NCBI GenBank assembly: GCA_910583795.1
Contig: CAJTZQ010000049.1
Location: forward strand, 1-27,380
DNA: 27,380 nt
Source of the DNA: an uncultured Muribaculaceae bacterium
GTDB lineage: Bacteria; Bacteroidota; Bacteroidia; Bacteroidales; Muribaculaceae
Direction of reading: 5' to 3'
Positions within the stretch are counted from its first letter, which is position 1; the number at the start of each line of letters is the position of its first letter. Shown here in pieces: positions 14,469-22,349 of the stretch. Position numbers and translations under genes: made by a program. The notes below the pieces were generated by a model. That model did no database searches. It saw only the letters and a program-made list of their open reading frames with translations, and had not been told where the DNA came from.

Positions 14469-15470
14469 ATGGATTTCTTATCAAATGAAAAGCTTTTGAT
14501 TGTAGGTGCCGCCGGCATGATCGGCTCAAATATGGCACAGACTGCAATCATGATGAAACTGACCCCGAATATCTGCTTGTATGATCCCTATTTCCCCGCT
14601 CTGCAAGGTGTCGCGGAAGAACTTTTGCAATGTGGATTTGAAGGAATGAACATCACTTACACCAACGATGTAAAAGAAGCCTTCACGGGAGCGGCATATA
14701 TAGTTTCATCTGGTGGTGCAGCCCGTAAGGCAGGCATGACCCGCGAAGACCTTCTAAAAGGCAATGCCCAGATCGCTGAAGAATTCGGCAAGAACATTAG
14801 AGAATATTGCCCGGAAGTAAAGCATGTTGTTGTGGTATTTAACCCTGCAGACATAACCGGTCTTATCACCCTTATTTATTCAGGATTGAAACCTTCTCAG
14901 GTATCCACTCTCGCAGCGCTCGACAGCACACGTCTACGCAACGAACTCGCCAAATATCTGAAGATAGATCCTGATACAGTAGTTAATTCACGCACATACG
15001 GCGGTCATGGTGAACAGATGGCAGTTTTCGCATCGACTACATCAATCAATGGCAAACCACTTACTGAAATCATCGGTACAGAAGTGCTTCCGGAAGAAGA
15101 ATGGGAAAAGATGAAAGTACGCGTGATCCAGGGCGGTAAGAATATCATCGATCTCCGTGGACGATCATCATTCCAGAGCCCGGCTTACCTCTCTATTGAG
15201 ATGATTGCCGCAGCCATGGGTGGCAAACCTTTCCGTTGGCCTGTAGGAACATACGTAGACAACGGCAAGTTTAACCATATCATGATGGCTATGGAAACTA
15301 CTGTTGACAAGAACGGTGTTACAATACAGCCTGTAAAGGGTACACCTGAAGAGGAAGCCGAGCTTGAAAAGAGCTATCAACACCTTTGCAAGCTTCGTGA
15401 CGAAGTGATAGAAATGGGTGTGCTTCCTCCAATCAAGGATTGGAACAAACTCAATCCGAATATCAAATAA
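14469..15470 (+). CDS. mdh: Malate dehydrogenase
   Basis: This 333-residue NAD-dependent lactate/malate dehydrogenase-family enzyme interconverts malate and oxaloacetate in the cytosol. The Rossmann motif is VGAAGMIGSNMAQ (12-24). The substrate-loop arginines AARKAGMTRED (84-94; Arg86, Arg92) fit malate rather than lactate dehydrogenase. LDSTRLR (151-157) holds the conserved Asp152 and Arg155, and His180 in TYGGHGEQM is the catalytic base. I use ATG 14469 because the protein family starts just before the Rossmann motif; an in-frame ATG at 14322 would add 49 residues of AT-rich, non-homologous sequence. In anaerobic Bacteroidales this enzyme serves the reductive branch to succinate. It converges on the biotin-dependent carboxyltransferase gene. 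Confidence 0.93.
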   Translation: MDFLSNEKLLIVGAAGMIGSNMAQTAIMMKLTPNICLYDPYFPALQGVAEELLQCGFEGMNITYTNDVKEAFTGAAYIVSSGGAARKAGMTREDLLKGNAQIAEEFGKNIREYCPEVKHVVVVFNPADITGLITLIYSGLKPSQVSTLAALDSTRLRNELAKYLKIDPDTVVNSRTYGGHGEQMAVFASTTSINGKPLTEIIGTEVLPEEEWEKMKVRVIQGGKNIIDLRGRSSFQSPAYLSIEMIAAAMGGKPFRWPVGTYVDNGKFNHIMMAMETTVDKNGVTIQPVKGTPEEEAELEKSYQHLCKLRDEVIEMGVLPPIKDWNKLNPNIK

Positions 15471-15517
15471 ACTTAGTCAATTGATAATTGATAATTATGT
15501 TTTTAATTTGAATTGTC

Positions 15518-15578
15518 AACAATCCTCATAAAAAATGGCGTCTTGGTTTTCAAGACGCCATTTTTTATGAGGATTGTT
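15518..15578. terminator. 28-bp perfect inverted repeat, bidirectional terminator
   Basis: The arms at 15518-15545 and 15551-15578 are perfect complements of 28 bases with a 5-base loop (GTTTT). The inner part (TGGCGTCTTG/CAAGACGCCA plus an A-run and T-run) is a standard bidirectional terminator. The outer part extends pairing 11 bp beyond the T-run (AACAATCCTCA/TGAGGATTGTT). It lies between convergent mdh and the carboxyltransferase gene, whose stop ends six bases away. Confidence 0.9.
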
Positions 15579-15583
15579 TGTGA

Positions 15584-17908
15584 TTAATCCATATTTACTT
15601 CTACAGAACCGTCGGGAAGAACGGTAATACCTACAACCTTGCCGGGAGCTACATTTATTGTAGCGGTCTGGAGCTTACGTGTGCGGAGCCCTGCGGGAGC
15701 CTTTCCTGTTCCACCTTCAACCGGGTGAAGAGCCTTATTGATATCATATCCCTTGACCGGATCAACCTTGTAGTTGCCGTCTGCACCTACTGTCTTAACA
15801 ACCTTAGGAGCTGACTTGACAGAAGCCGAGCCACCGGCGAACTGAACTATCGGCTGGTCTGTAGCCATCACGTCACCTTCGCCAACGAGGAATTTAGCGA
15901 TAACACCGTCACGGTCTGCAACGAGATTGTTTTCCATCTTCATTGCCTCGTAAACAAGGATCGTATCGCCTGCCTTGACTGAATCACCGGGCTTAACTTT
16001 AAGTGACATCACTGTGCCTCCCATAGGAGCCACCATAACTGCGCCACCGGCAGCAGGCGCGTCAGCAGATTCACCTTCACCGGCAAATTCGATGAGAGGT
16101 TGAGCAGTTGCCATAACATCACCCTCTGAAACAAGTATCTGTTTAACAACACCACCCATGTCGCAAGCAAGGTCATTTTCCATCTTCATAGCCTCATATA
16201 CGAGAACCACGTCGCCGGGTTTAACAGTATCGCCGGGTTTAACCTTGATGCTCATGACAGTACCTCCCATAGGAGCTGAAAATACCGGACCTGTAACCTC
16301 ACTCTTGGCAGCTTCCTTGTTTTCCTTAGCCTGAGGAGAATTTGCTTTGTTAGCCTCGTATTCAGCCTTGCGCTTATTGGTGAGATAAGTTTTTGCTACC
16401 GCAGGGAGGAGAGCAAGGAGAAGTTCTTCCTCTTCATTCTGAGCAAGCTTAACACCACCGAATTGATCAAGCGCCGGATTTTCCGGCTGCTGATAAGAAG
16501 TGACGTCGTAAGGCTTCTCTTCAGCGCTTCCTGTGATTTGTTCGCGGAATTTGGGATCTACAGGAACCGGAGTGTTGCCATATTCACCCTTCACAAGAGC
16601 AATAAACTGATTGCTCTTATTTGTATAGTCAGCTTTGCCGGCACGACGGTCTACTGCCAATGAAACAGCCTGAGAACCTACGATCTGGCTTGTAGGGGTA
16701 ACCAGGGGAACAAGACCTGCATCACGACGCACCTTCGGGATAAGAGCCATAGCTTCCTCAAGAACGTCTTCCGCCTTGAGGGCACGAAGGTTAGCAACCA
16801 TGTTTGAATACATGCCTCCCGGCACCTCTGCATTCTTAACAATCTCATTAGGTTTCGGGAAACCGAAATATGCCTCAATCTTATGGCATGCATCAAGGAG
16901 TTCATCCTCTTTATCAGCTTTTGCAGCTTCGATGGCACGGTCAAACTCAGCATCGATCTCAGGCGGCATAACAGCAAACGCCTCATCGAAGTCACGTTGC
17001 CACTTGTCTTTATTAAGATCGAAATCGGCAAGTGCCTTACGAGCATTCTTAAGTTCATGACGGATCTTTGCCACTGCCTCCATATTGACTTCGAGTTCGA
17101 CACCGAGTTTCTTGCAGAAGATATCGATGAGCTCGATTGCAGGAGCGGCTGAACCACCTCCAAACCACCATATATTTGTATCGACTATATCAACACCCTG
17201 AATAATGGCTGTCAAAACTGAAGCAAGGCCATAACCCGGTGTACAATGGGTATGGAAATCTACAGGTACGCTAAGAGCCTTCTTCAATTTGGGCATGAGC
17301 GTATATATACGGGAAGGATTAACAAGACCCGCCATGTCCTTAAGAGTGATCATCTTCGCTCCAAGTTTCTCCATAGCGACAGCCTTATTGATGAAGTAGT
17401 CGTCGGTGAAAACCTTCTCTTCTTCAGGTGTTCCCTTAGGGTCGATGGTATAGCAAACGGCTGTATCAGCAATAGCAACATTACCGTTAAGGCCATTGAA
17501 CTCGTTGATCATCTTGATCGAGCTCTTGATATTGTCGAGGTCGTTGAGTGCATCGAAAATACGCATCACGTTAAGACCGTTCTCAATTGCTTTCTTGTAG
17601 AATCCTTCAAGCACTGAATCGGGATAAGGCACATACCCGAATAGGTTTCTGCCGCGTGAGAGTGCAGAAAGGAGAGATATACCCTTCATTTCCTTGGAGC
17701 AAGAACGGAGGCGGTCCCACGGACTTTCACCAAGGTATCGCATCACAGAATCGGGAACTGCACCGCCCCAGACTTCCATGATATAGAACTTAGCCTCGCG
17801 GTAAAGAGGAAGAAGTTTGTCAACATTCTCCTGCTTCATACGAGTGGCAAACAATGACTGCTGGCCATCGCGCAGCGTCAAGTCTCTTATTTGAAGTTTT
17901 CTTGCCAT
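15584..17908 (-). CDS. Biotin-dependent carboxyltransferase with two tandem biotinyl domains (OadA/PycB type)
   Basis: This 774-residue protein has, in order, an HMGL-like carboxyltransferase TIM barrel (about 5-270), the conserved PYC_OADA region (about 285-490), a charged linker (500-535), and two biotinyl domains (about 544-610 and 626-692). A short C-terminal domain follows (about 705-774). Catalytic landmarks are RDLTLRDGQQS near the N-terminus, Lys190 in MITLKDMAGL (the expected carboxylated lysine), and metal ligands His219/His221 in HTHCTPGYG. Both biotinyl domains keep EAMKMEN (Lys575 and Lys657). It should move CO2 between biotin and oxaloacetate/pyruvate. No biotin carboxylase or sodium-pump subunit lies nearby, so I cannot tell oxaloacetate decarboxylase alpha, pyruvate carboxylase B and transcarboxylase apart. 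ATG 17908 (MARKLQIRDLTLRDG) is the start; an upstream in-frame TTG is rejected. Confidence 0.9.
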   Translation of the reverse strand: MARKLQIRDLTLRDGQQSLFATRMKQENVDKLLPLYREAKFYIMEVWGGAVPDSVMRYLGESPWDRLRSCSKEMKGISLLSALSRGRNLFGYVPYPDSVLEGFYKKAIENGLNVMRIFDALNDLDNIKSSIKMINEFNGLNGNVAIADTAVCYTIDPKGTPEEEKVFTDDYFINKAVAMEKLGAKMITLKDMAGLVNPSRIYTLMPKLKKALSVPVDFHTHCTPGYGLASVLTAIIQGVDIVDTNIWWFGGGSAAPAIELIDIFCKKLGVELEVNMEAVAKIRHELKNARKALADFDLNKDKWQRDFDEAFAVMPPEIDAEFDRAIEAAKADKEDELLDACHKIEAYFGFPKPNEIVKNAEVPGGMYSNMVANLRALKAEDVLEEAMALIPKVRRDAGLVPLVTPTSQIVGSQAVSLAVDRRAGKADYTNKSNQFIALVKGEYGNTPVPVDPKFREQITGSAEEKPYDVTSYQQPENPALDQFGGVKLAQNEEEELLLALLPAVAKTYLTNKRKAEYEANKANSPQAKENKEAAKSEVTGPVFSAPMGGTVMSIKVKPGDTVKPGDVVLVYEAMKMENDLACDMGGVVKQILVSEGDVMATAQPLIEFAGEGESADAPAAGGAVMVAPMGGTVMSLKVKPGDSVKAGDTILVYEAMKMENNLVADRDGVIAKFLVGEGDVMATDQPIVQFAGGSASVKSAPKVVKTVGADGNYKVDPVKGYDINKALHPVEGGTGKAPAGLRTRKLQTATINVAPGKVVGITVLPDGSVEVNMD

Positions 17909-17941
17909 GTGGTATCGGTTAAATGATTTTTGGATTTTTGC

Positions 17942-17949
17942 CAAAATTA
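17942..17949 (-). promoter_or_regulatory. -7 box of the carboxyltransferase gene
   Basis: Read on the minus strand this is TAATTTTG, a full TAnnTTTG match. TTTCTG lies upstream at 17968-17973 in the -33 area, an imperfect -33 box. The predicted leader is about 28 bases before ATG 17908. Confidence 0.45.
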
Positions 17950-18085
17950 GCTATAAAATCCTAATTACAGAAATTTTTCCGCAAAAGATTTAAAAAATGC
18001 TTGAAAAAAACTTTTTTATTAGCGAAAAATTCTTTTTTAAGGACGAAATTCTTATCTTCGCGCCAAAATCAATTGACAAAAAGAT

Positions 18086-18892
18086 ATGAAATACTTGCTT
18101 ATTAATTTATTTTATCTACTCTCGTTTATAACCCTTAACGCACAGAGTCAATATTCCACACAATTTGACATTCCTTATTCTTCAAAAGCCGATGACTACT
18201 CAAAAGAAAGATTAAAACTTGACATTCACTATCACACTGAAGGGAAGGATATGCCGGTAATCGTATGGTTTCATGGTGGAGGTCTTACCGGTGGAAACAA
18301 ATTCATTCCTGGTGAGTTGATGGATCATGGATATGTGGTGGTGGCTCCAAACTATAGATTAATTCCAAACGTGGATGTAGAACAATGTATCGACGACGCT
18401 GCGGAAGCCGTTGCATGGACTATCAACAACATTGAGAAATATGGGGGCGACCCTAAGAAGATATTTGTTTCCGGGCATTCCGCCGGAGGCTATCTCACAA
18501 GTATGATAGGGCTTGACAAGCAATGGCTTGAAAAATATGGTGTAGACGCAGATTCATTAGCGGCGCTTGTGCCCTTCAGCGGACAGGTCATAACTCACTT
18601 TTCCGATCGCAAGAGCAAAGGTATCGGAGAATTGACCCCATACGTAGATAATCACGCACCTCTCTTCCATGTCAGAAAAGATTGCCCTCCTTATATTATA
18701 ATCACGGGTGATGCAGAACAAGAACTTTTTGGAAGATACGAAGAAAACCTTTACATGTGGAGAATGATGAAACTGGCAGGTCATCCTGATGTAAAAATAT
18801 ATAAACTCGACGGATATAACCACGGAGACATGGCTTCTCCAGCCCATCATATCCTGAAGCAAGAAATCAGCAGAATTCTTTCGGATAAATGA
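18086..18892 (+). CDS. Secreted alpha/beta-hydrolase esterase
   Basis: This 268-residue protein has an N-terminal signal peptide (about 1-19, ending NAQ), so it is exported. The rest is an alpha/beta hydrolase of the BD-FAE/esterase-lipase type. The oxyanion-hole motif is WFHGGGLTGG (61-70), the nucleophile is Ser132 in GHSAGG, and the triad is completed by Asp209 in ITGDAEQEL and His246 in YNHGDM. It probably removes acyl groups (acetyl or feruloyl esters) from a carbohydrate or xenobiotic; the substrate cannot be read. The gene is divergent from the carboxyltransferase gene. A near-consensus -7 box TATCTTCG lies at 18053-18060. A strong hairpin follows and separates it from the receptor gene. 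Confidence 0.9.
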   Translation: MKYLLINLFYLLSFITLNAQSQYSTQFDIPYSSKADDYSKERLKLDIHYHTEGKDMPVIVWFHGGGLTGGNKFIPGELMDHGYVVVAPNYRLIPNVDVEQCIDDAAEAVAWTINNIEKYGGDPKKIFVSGHSAGGYLTSMIGLDKQWLEKYGVDADSLAALVPFSGQVITHFSDRKSKGIGELTPYVDNHAPLFHVRKDCPPYIIITGDAEQELFGRYEENLYMWRMMKLAGHPDVKIYKLDGYNHGDMASPAHHILKQEISRILSDK

Positions 18893-18945
18893 GAATATTC
18901 AAAATTCTTTAATTTTCTTGTCACAATTTAACAATCACTGCGTCT

Positions 18946-18990
18946 TTATAAACAGAAAGCGAAACAAATCGCTTTCTGTTTATAATTTTT
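18946..18990 (+). terminator. 17-bp hairpin terminator abutting the receptor start codon
   Basis: Perfect 17-bp arms (18946-18962 and 18969-18985; inner part CAGAAAGCG/CGCTTTCTG) enclose a 6-base loop and are followed by five T (18986-18990). This is the shape of a rho-independent terminator for the esterase gene. Its T-run ends only eight bases before the next ATG at 18999, leaving no room for a separate promoter after it. Confidence 0.75.
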
Positions 18991-18998
18991 ACAACAAA

Positions 18999-21335
18999 AT
19001 GAACCAGTCCCATTTCAAATTAACTAATCTTTCCATATTTCGCCTGGAGGTATTGATTGCATTGTTTCTATTTACATGCCAGTCAATCTCTGCAGATGTC
19101 AAAATTTTTGGTAAAGTGTTGTCGGAAAACGATTCCACTGCTATAATCGGTGCATCATGCAAATTATTTGCCGACGGGAAACAGATCATGGCAACTCAAA
19201 CAAATGAAACAGGTGTATTTTCAATAGAAAGTAAAGAGGCTGAAACATTACGGCTCAGCATTGAATCTCCGGAGTTTGCCGACTATGAAATCACTCTTGA
19301 GGGTGTAAAAAAGAATATGGATTTAGGATACATATATCTTTCTCCTACAAGCAGACTCCAGGAATTGGTGGTCACTGCCGAATCACGTAGAGAATCAAGA
19401 GGGAAAACAATTGTCATTCCGTCATCTATGGATATAAAGGCATCATCCAACGCACTCTCACTTCTAAGGAAGCTCCAGCTCGATGGTCTCGAAGTCAATC
19501 CTGTAAACCGTTCGATGAGCGTAATGGGATCAAGTGTGGTCATACTTATCAATGGTGTCCCTTCAACACAGGATGATGTCAACGCCCTCAATCCAAAAGA
19601 TATCTCAAAGGTGGAATATTCAAGATTCGTTCCGGCTCGATATGCCGATAAAGGTGCCGGCGGTTTCATCAATATATCTTTGAAAAAACGTGACGACGGT
19701 GGATCCATCTATATCTGGGGACGTGGTTGCCCTACAACGGGGTTCGTAGACGGAAATATCCGAGGCTCATACCACCAGGGATCTTCCCAGTTCACACTTT
19801 CCTACAATCCTTCCTGGCGTAGTTACAACAAAGTATACGACTATTCAGAGTCTTCATTGATAGGAGATAAATTCAGAGTGGATCTCACTTCCAATTCAAA
19901 ATCCCCTTTCCATTATCTCAACAATCCTCTAAATCTAAAATATGTGTTCCGTCCTGACGAATCGCTGGTATTTTCTGCAACATTCAATGCTGCGATTTTT
20001 AACGATGGCAGAAGTTCTAAAGGAGACACTCACGACTCTCTGAATGGAGACTATCACAATGAATCCAAATCAAGCAGCAAAAGCTTTACACCATCTCTTG
20101 ACCTATATCTACGCAAAGACTTCAACAGCAAAAATTCACTCGAACTCGAGGTGGTAGGGACACTATCAAATACAGACTACCGCAGGACCTTAACTGAAAA
20201 TTTCGAGGACGGAGAAAAGGAATCCTACATAACAGACACTGACAACCGACGTCGTTCTCTCATTTCGGAAATCAGCTACGTGCATACTTTCAGCGAACTG
20301 ACAGAATTATCCGCCGGCTACCAAAATACCGTTTCAGGTAACGACAACCGTTATCTTGTGACCGACTATAAAGCCACATTGACAGAAAACAACAATTACG
20401 TATACCTTCAGCTCACCCAACAGGCAGGTCCGGTATATCTTAGATTTGCTACTGGAGCCAAACTGTTTTGGATGCGAAACGACCTCAACAAACGCCATTT
20501 CATACGCAATCTTTCATCAGCCCTTGCAAGCTGGAACATCAATCAGATGTGGACTCTCATCTATCAGTTCAACTACTCTCCTTCAATCCCTGGGCTTGCA
20601 TCGCTGACCGACTATCCTCAACAGACCTCTCTCTACATGATCAGCAATGGAAATCCAGACCTCAAAGTCAGCGACGCCTTTTACAACGGCGTGACCTTGA
20701 ATTTCAAAAAAGGGATATGGACTGCCGGAGCAATGTTTAGCATCAACCATATTGACAAACCCACATTTTCTGATGTCACCTATGAAGGAGACGGTAAATT
20801 CCTTTCAAACAGTCAAAATTTCAAATCACAACAAAACCTCATGGGAAGATTGAGTTTCGGCTTTAACGGATTGGCAAAGATGTTTGGTGCGAACCTTAAC
20901 TTATATTACGAGTCATACAAATCTAAAGGTAATAATTGGGAACACAGGCTTAATTCTGTCAACGGCTCTATAAACCTTTGGTGGAACAAAGGTCCGTTCA
21001 CGATCAGTTACTGGCGAAAATTCCCCGGGAAGAGCCTTTGGGGAACCTCAGTAAGCAAAGAAGAGAACGGAGACGCGCTTGACTTCCAATACTCTCCCAA
21101 CAAACATTGGACATTAGATATCGGCTGGTATTATATGTTTAGTAAAAAGGGCACTCAGTATCCCTCATGGGATTATTCAGCGTCCAACCCCGGCTATCGA
21201 TTCCGATACATAAAGAACAATGCCAACATGATCTGTATCTCGTTCGTCTATCAGGCTGATTTCGGTTCAATATTCCGCACTTCGCGCCGCGGGCTGAACA
21301 ACAGAGACAACGGCTCTTCGTTGCTCAGACAATAA
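18999..21335 (+). CDS. TonB-dependent-receptor-like outer membrane protein (OMP_b-brl_3 type)
   Basis: This 778-residue protein has an N-terminal export signal (about 1-32, ending SISAD). A carboxypeptidase-regulatory-like beta-sandwich follows (about 33-115: IFGKVLSENDSTAIIGA...TNETGVFSIES), then a plug domain (about 120-230) with LQELVVTAE, NALSLLRKLQLDGLEV, VVILINGVPSTQDDVNAL and YADKGAGGFINISLK. The remaining 540 residues are amphipathic strands of an outer-membrane beta-barrel. It therefore probably sits in the outer membrane and may import or bind a ligand. No SusD partner follows, so it is not a classical starch-utilisation pair. I use ATG 18999 because the signal sequence starts there; an in-frame earlier start would run through the hairpin. 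The ligand is unknown. Confidence 0.88.
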   Translation: MNQSHFKLTNLSIFRLEVLIALFLFTCQSISADVKIFGKVLSENDSTAIIGASCKLFADGKQIMATQTNETGVFSIESKEAETLRLSIESPEFADYEITLEGVKKNMDLGYIYLSPTSRLQELVVTAESRRESRGKTIVIPSSMDIKASSNALSLLRKLQLDGLEVNPVNRSMSVMGSSVVILINGVPSTQDDVNALNPKDISKVEYSRFVPARYADKGAGGFINISLKKRDDGGSIYIWGRGCPTTGFVDGNIRGSYHQGSSQFTLSYNPSWRSYNKVYDYSESSLIGDKFRVDLTSNSKSPFHYLNNPLNLKYVFRPDESLVFSATFNAAIFNDGRSSKGDTHDSLNGDYHNESKSSSKSFTPSLDLYLRKDFNSKNSLELEVVGTLSNTDYRRTLTENFEDGEKESYITDTDNRRRSLISEISYVHTFSELTELSAGYQNTVSGNDNRYLVTDYKATLTENNNYVYLQLTQQAGPVYLRFATGAKLFWMRNDLNKRHFIRNLSSALASWNINQMWTLIYQFNYSPSIPGLASLTDYPQQTSLYMISNGNPDLKVSDAFYNGVTLNFKKGIWTAGAMFSINHIDKPTFSDVTYEGDGKFLSNSQNFKSQQNLMGRLSFGFNGLAKMFGANLNLYYESYKSKGNNWEHRLNSVNGSINLWWNKGPFTISYWRKFPGKSLWGTSVSKEENGDALDFQYSPNKHWTLDIGWYYMFSKKGTQYPSWDYSASNPGYRFRYIKNNANMICISFVYQADFGSIFRTSRRGLNNRDNGSSLLRQ

Positions 21336-21379
21336 TCTGTAATTCATCGATCAATTATAAATAGAGTTAATTAAATTAG

Positions 21380-21413
21380 ATCCGTGGCTCGTGGATGAGT
21401 CGCGGATTTTTTT
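21380..21413 (+). terminator. Terminator after the outer membrane receptor gene
   Basis: The 11-bp stem ATCCGTGGCTC (21380-21390) pairs with GAGTCGCGGAT (21397-21407), with two G-U pairs and a 6-base loop, and runs directly into seven T (21407-21413). This is a textbook intrinsic terminator 44 bases after the receptor stop. Confidence 0.85.
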
Positions 21414-21414
21414 G

Positions 21415-21422
21415 TAATTTTG
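21415..21422 (+). promoter_or_regulatory. -7 box of the EamA transporter gene
   Basis: TAATTTTG is a full -7 consensus match placed one base after the upstream terminator's T-run. The -33 region would lie inside the terminator stem and shows no TTTG. The expected transcript would have a leader of about 30 bases before ATG 21459. Confidence 0.4.
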
Positions 21423-21458
21423 CACGCTGATAACAGAAACAAACAATCACTCTATTTT

Positions 21459-22340
21459 ATGTGGGTCATATTAGCTTTGGTTTCCGCTCTCTGTCTCGGG
21501 TTTTATGACATTTTTAAAAAGCTTTCAGTAAAAGGGAACGATGTGCTCATGGTTCTCATGCTCAATACTGTTTTCGGAGCGCTATATATGTCGCCGTTCC
21601 TTATTGATGGAATATCTCATGGGAATTGGGGATTCGGGAACACTGTGACAGGTCATCTCCAGATACTCCTTAAATCAGCGATTGTATTGGGATCCTGGTT
21701 GTTAGGATATTTTGCAATCAAGCATCTTCCTCTGACGGTGCAAGGGCCAATCAATGCTTCGCGTCCGGTTATAGTCCTTGTCGGGGCGCTCCTGATTTTC
21801 GGTGAACGTCTCAACTGGATTCAATGGTTAGGCATAACCCTCGGTTTTGCATCGCTGTTTTTCATATCCCGCATCGGAGCTAAGGAAGGTTTTTCGATAA
21901 AACATTCGAAATGGATATGGATGTCGATCGGCGCCACATTCTTAGGGGCTGTAAGTGCGCTTTACGACAAATATCTATTGAAATCATTCTCACCAATAGA
22001 GGTACAGGGTTGGTATTCACTCTACCAATGTTTCATAATGGTCATCACCATTTCGATTATCAAAGGTAACAAGAAGCAGATTGGTGATAAGTTTGTATGG
22101 AGATGGACAATTCCATGTATCGCACTATTTCTTACGGTTGCCGACATGGCTTATTTCTATTCCTTGTCGCTTGACGGTTCGATGGTAGCGATCGTATCAA
22201 TGATAAGAAGAGGAAGTGTAATTGTCAGCTTCCTCTACGGAGTCATCGCCCTTCACGAAAAAAATATAAAGCCAAAGCTGATCGACCTCAGCATACTCCT
22301 CCTGAGCCTCGCCCTTCTCGTCATCGGCTCACAGTATTGA
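21459..22340 (+). CDS. EamA/DMT-family transporter
   Basis: This 293-residue inner-membrane protein has about ten predicted transmembrane helices in two repeats, the EamA/drug-metabolite transporter plan. Family features include the first helix ALVSALCLGFYDIFKK and LTVQGPINASRPVIVLVGALLIFGERLNWIQWLGI at the end of the first repeat. The matching end of the second repeat is MIRRGSVIVSFLYGVIALHEKN. The substrate is not evident. The ATG at 21459 begins the first helix directly (MWVILALVSALC); an in-frame TTG at 21420 overlaps the promoter box and would add a polar tail, so it is rejected. The stop codon lies in the loop of a small hairpin shared with the converging AAA-ATPase gene. Confidence 0.88.
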   Translation: MWVILALVSALCLGFYDIFKKLSVKGNDVLMVLMLNTVFGALYMSPFLIDGISHGNWGFGNTVTGHLQILLKSAIVLGSWLLGYFAIKHLPLTVQGPINASRPVIVLVGALLIFGERLNWIQWLGITLGFASLFFISRIGAKEGFSIKHSKWIWMSIGATFLGAVSALYDKYLLKSFSPIEVQGWYSLYQCFIMVITISIIKGNKKQIGDKFVWRWTIPCIALFLTVADMAYFYSLSLDGSMVAIVSMIRRGSVIVSFLYGVIALHEKNIKPKLIDLSILLLSLALLVIGSQY

Positions 22341-22347
22341 CTGTGAG
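22328..22347. terminator. Small hairpin between convergent genes
   Basis: CTCACAGT (22328-22335) and ACTGTGAG (22340-22347) pair perfectly over 8 bp, with the EamA stop codon lying across the loop and first arm base. There is no T-run on either side, so its action as a terminator is uncertain. The converging gene's stop codon begins at 22352, three bases beyond the stem. Confidence 0.4.
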
Positions 22348-22349
22348 GG

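Noticed and set aside
16678..17163. 161-residue open frame on the same strand as, and inside, the carboxyltransferase gene (plus several shorter opposite-strand frames)
   Set aside because: It is a frame shadow of a strongly supported gene. Its composition is rich in Arg, Leu and Ser with no domain, and the real frame has intact motifs throughout.
18086..21335. Polysaccharide utilisation locus (esterase plus TonB-type receptor)
   Set aside because: There is no SusD-like protein, glycoside hydrolase or hybrid regulator nearby, and the receptor belongs to the OMP_b-brl_3 type; a terminator separates the two genes.
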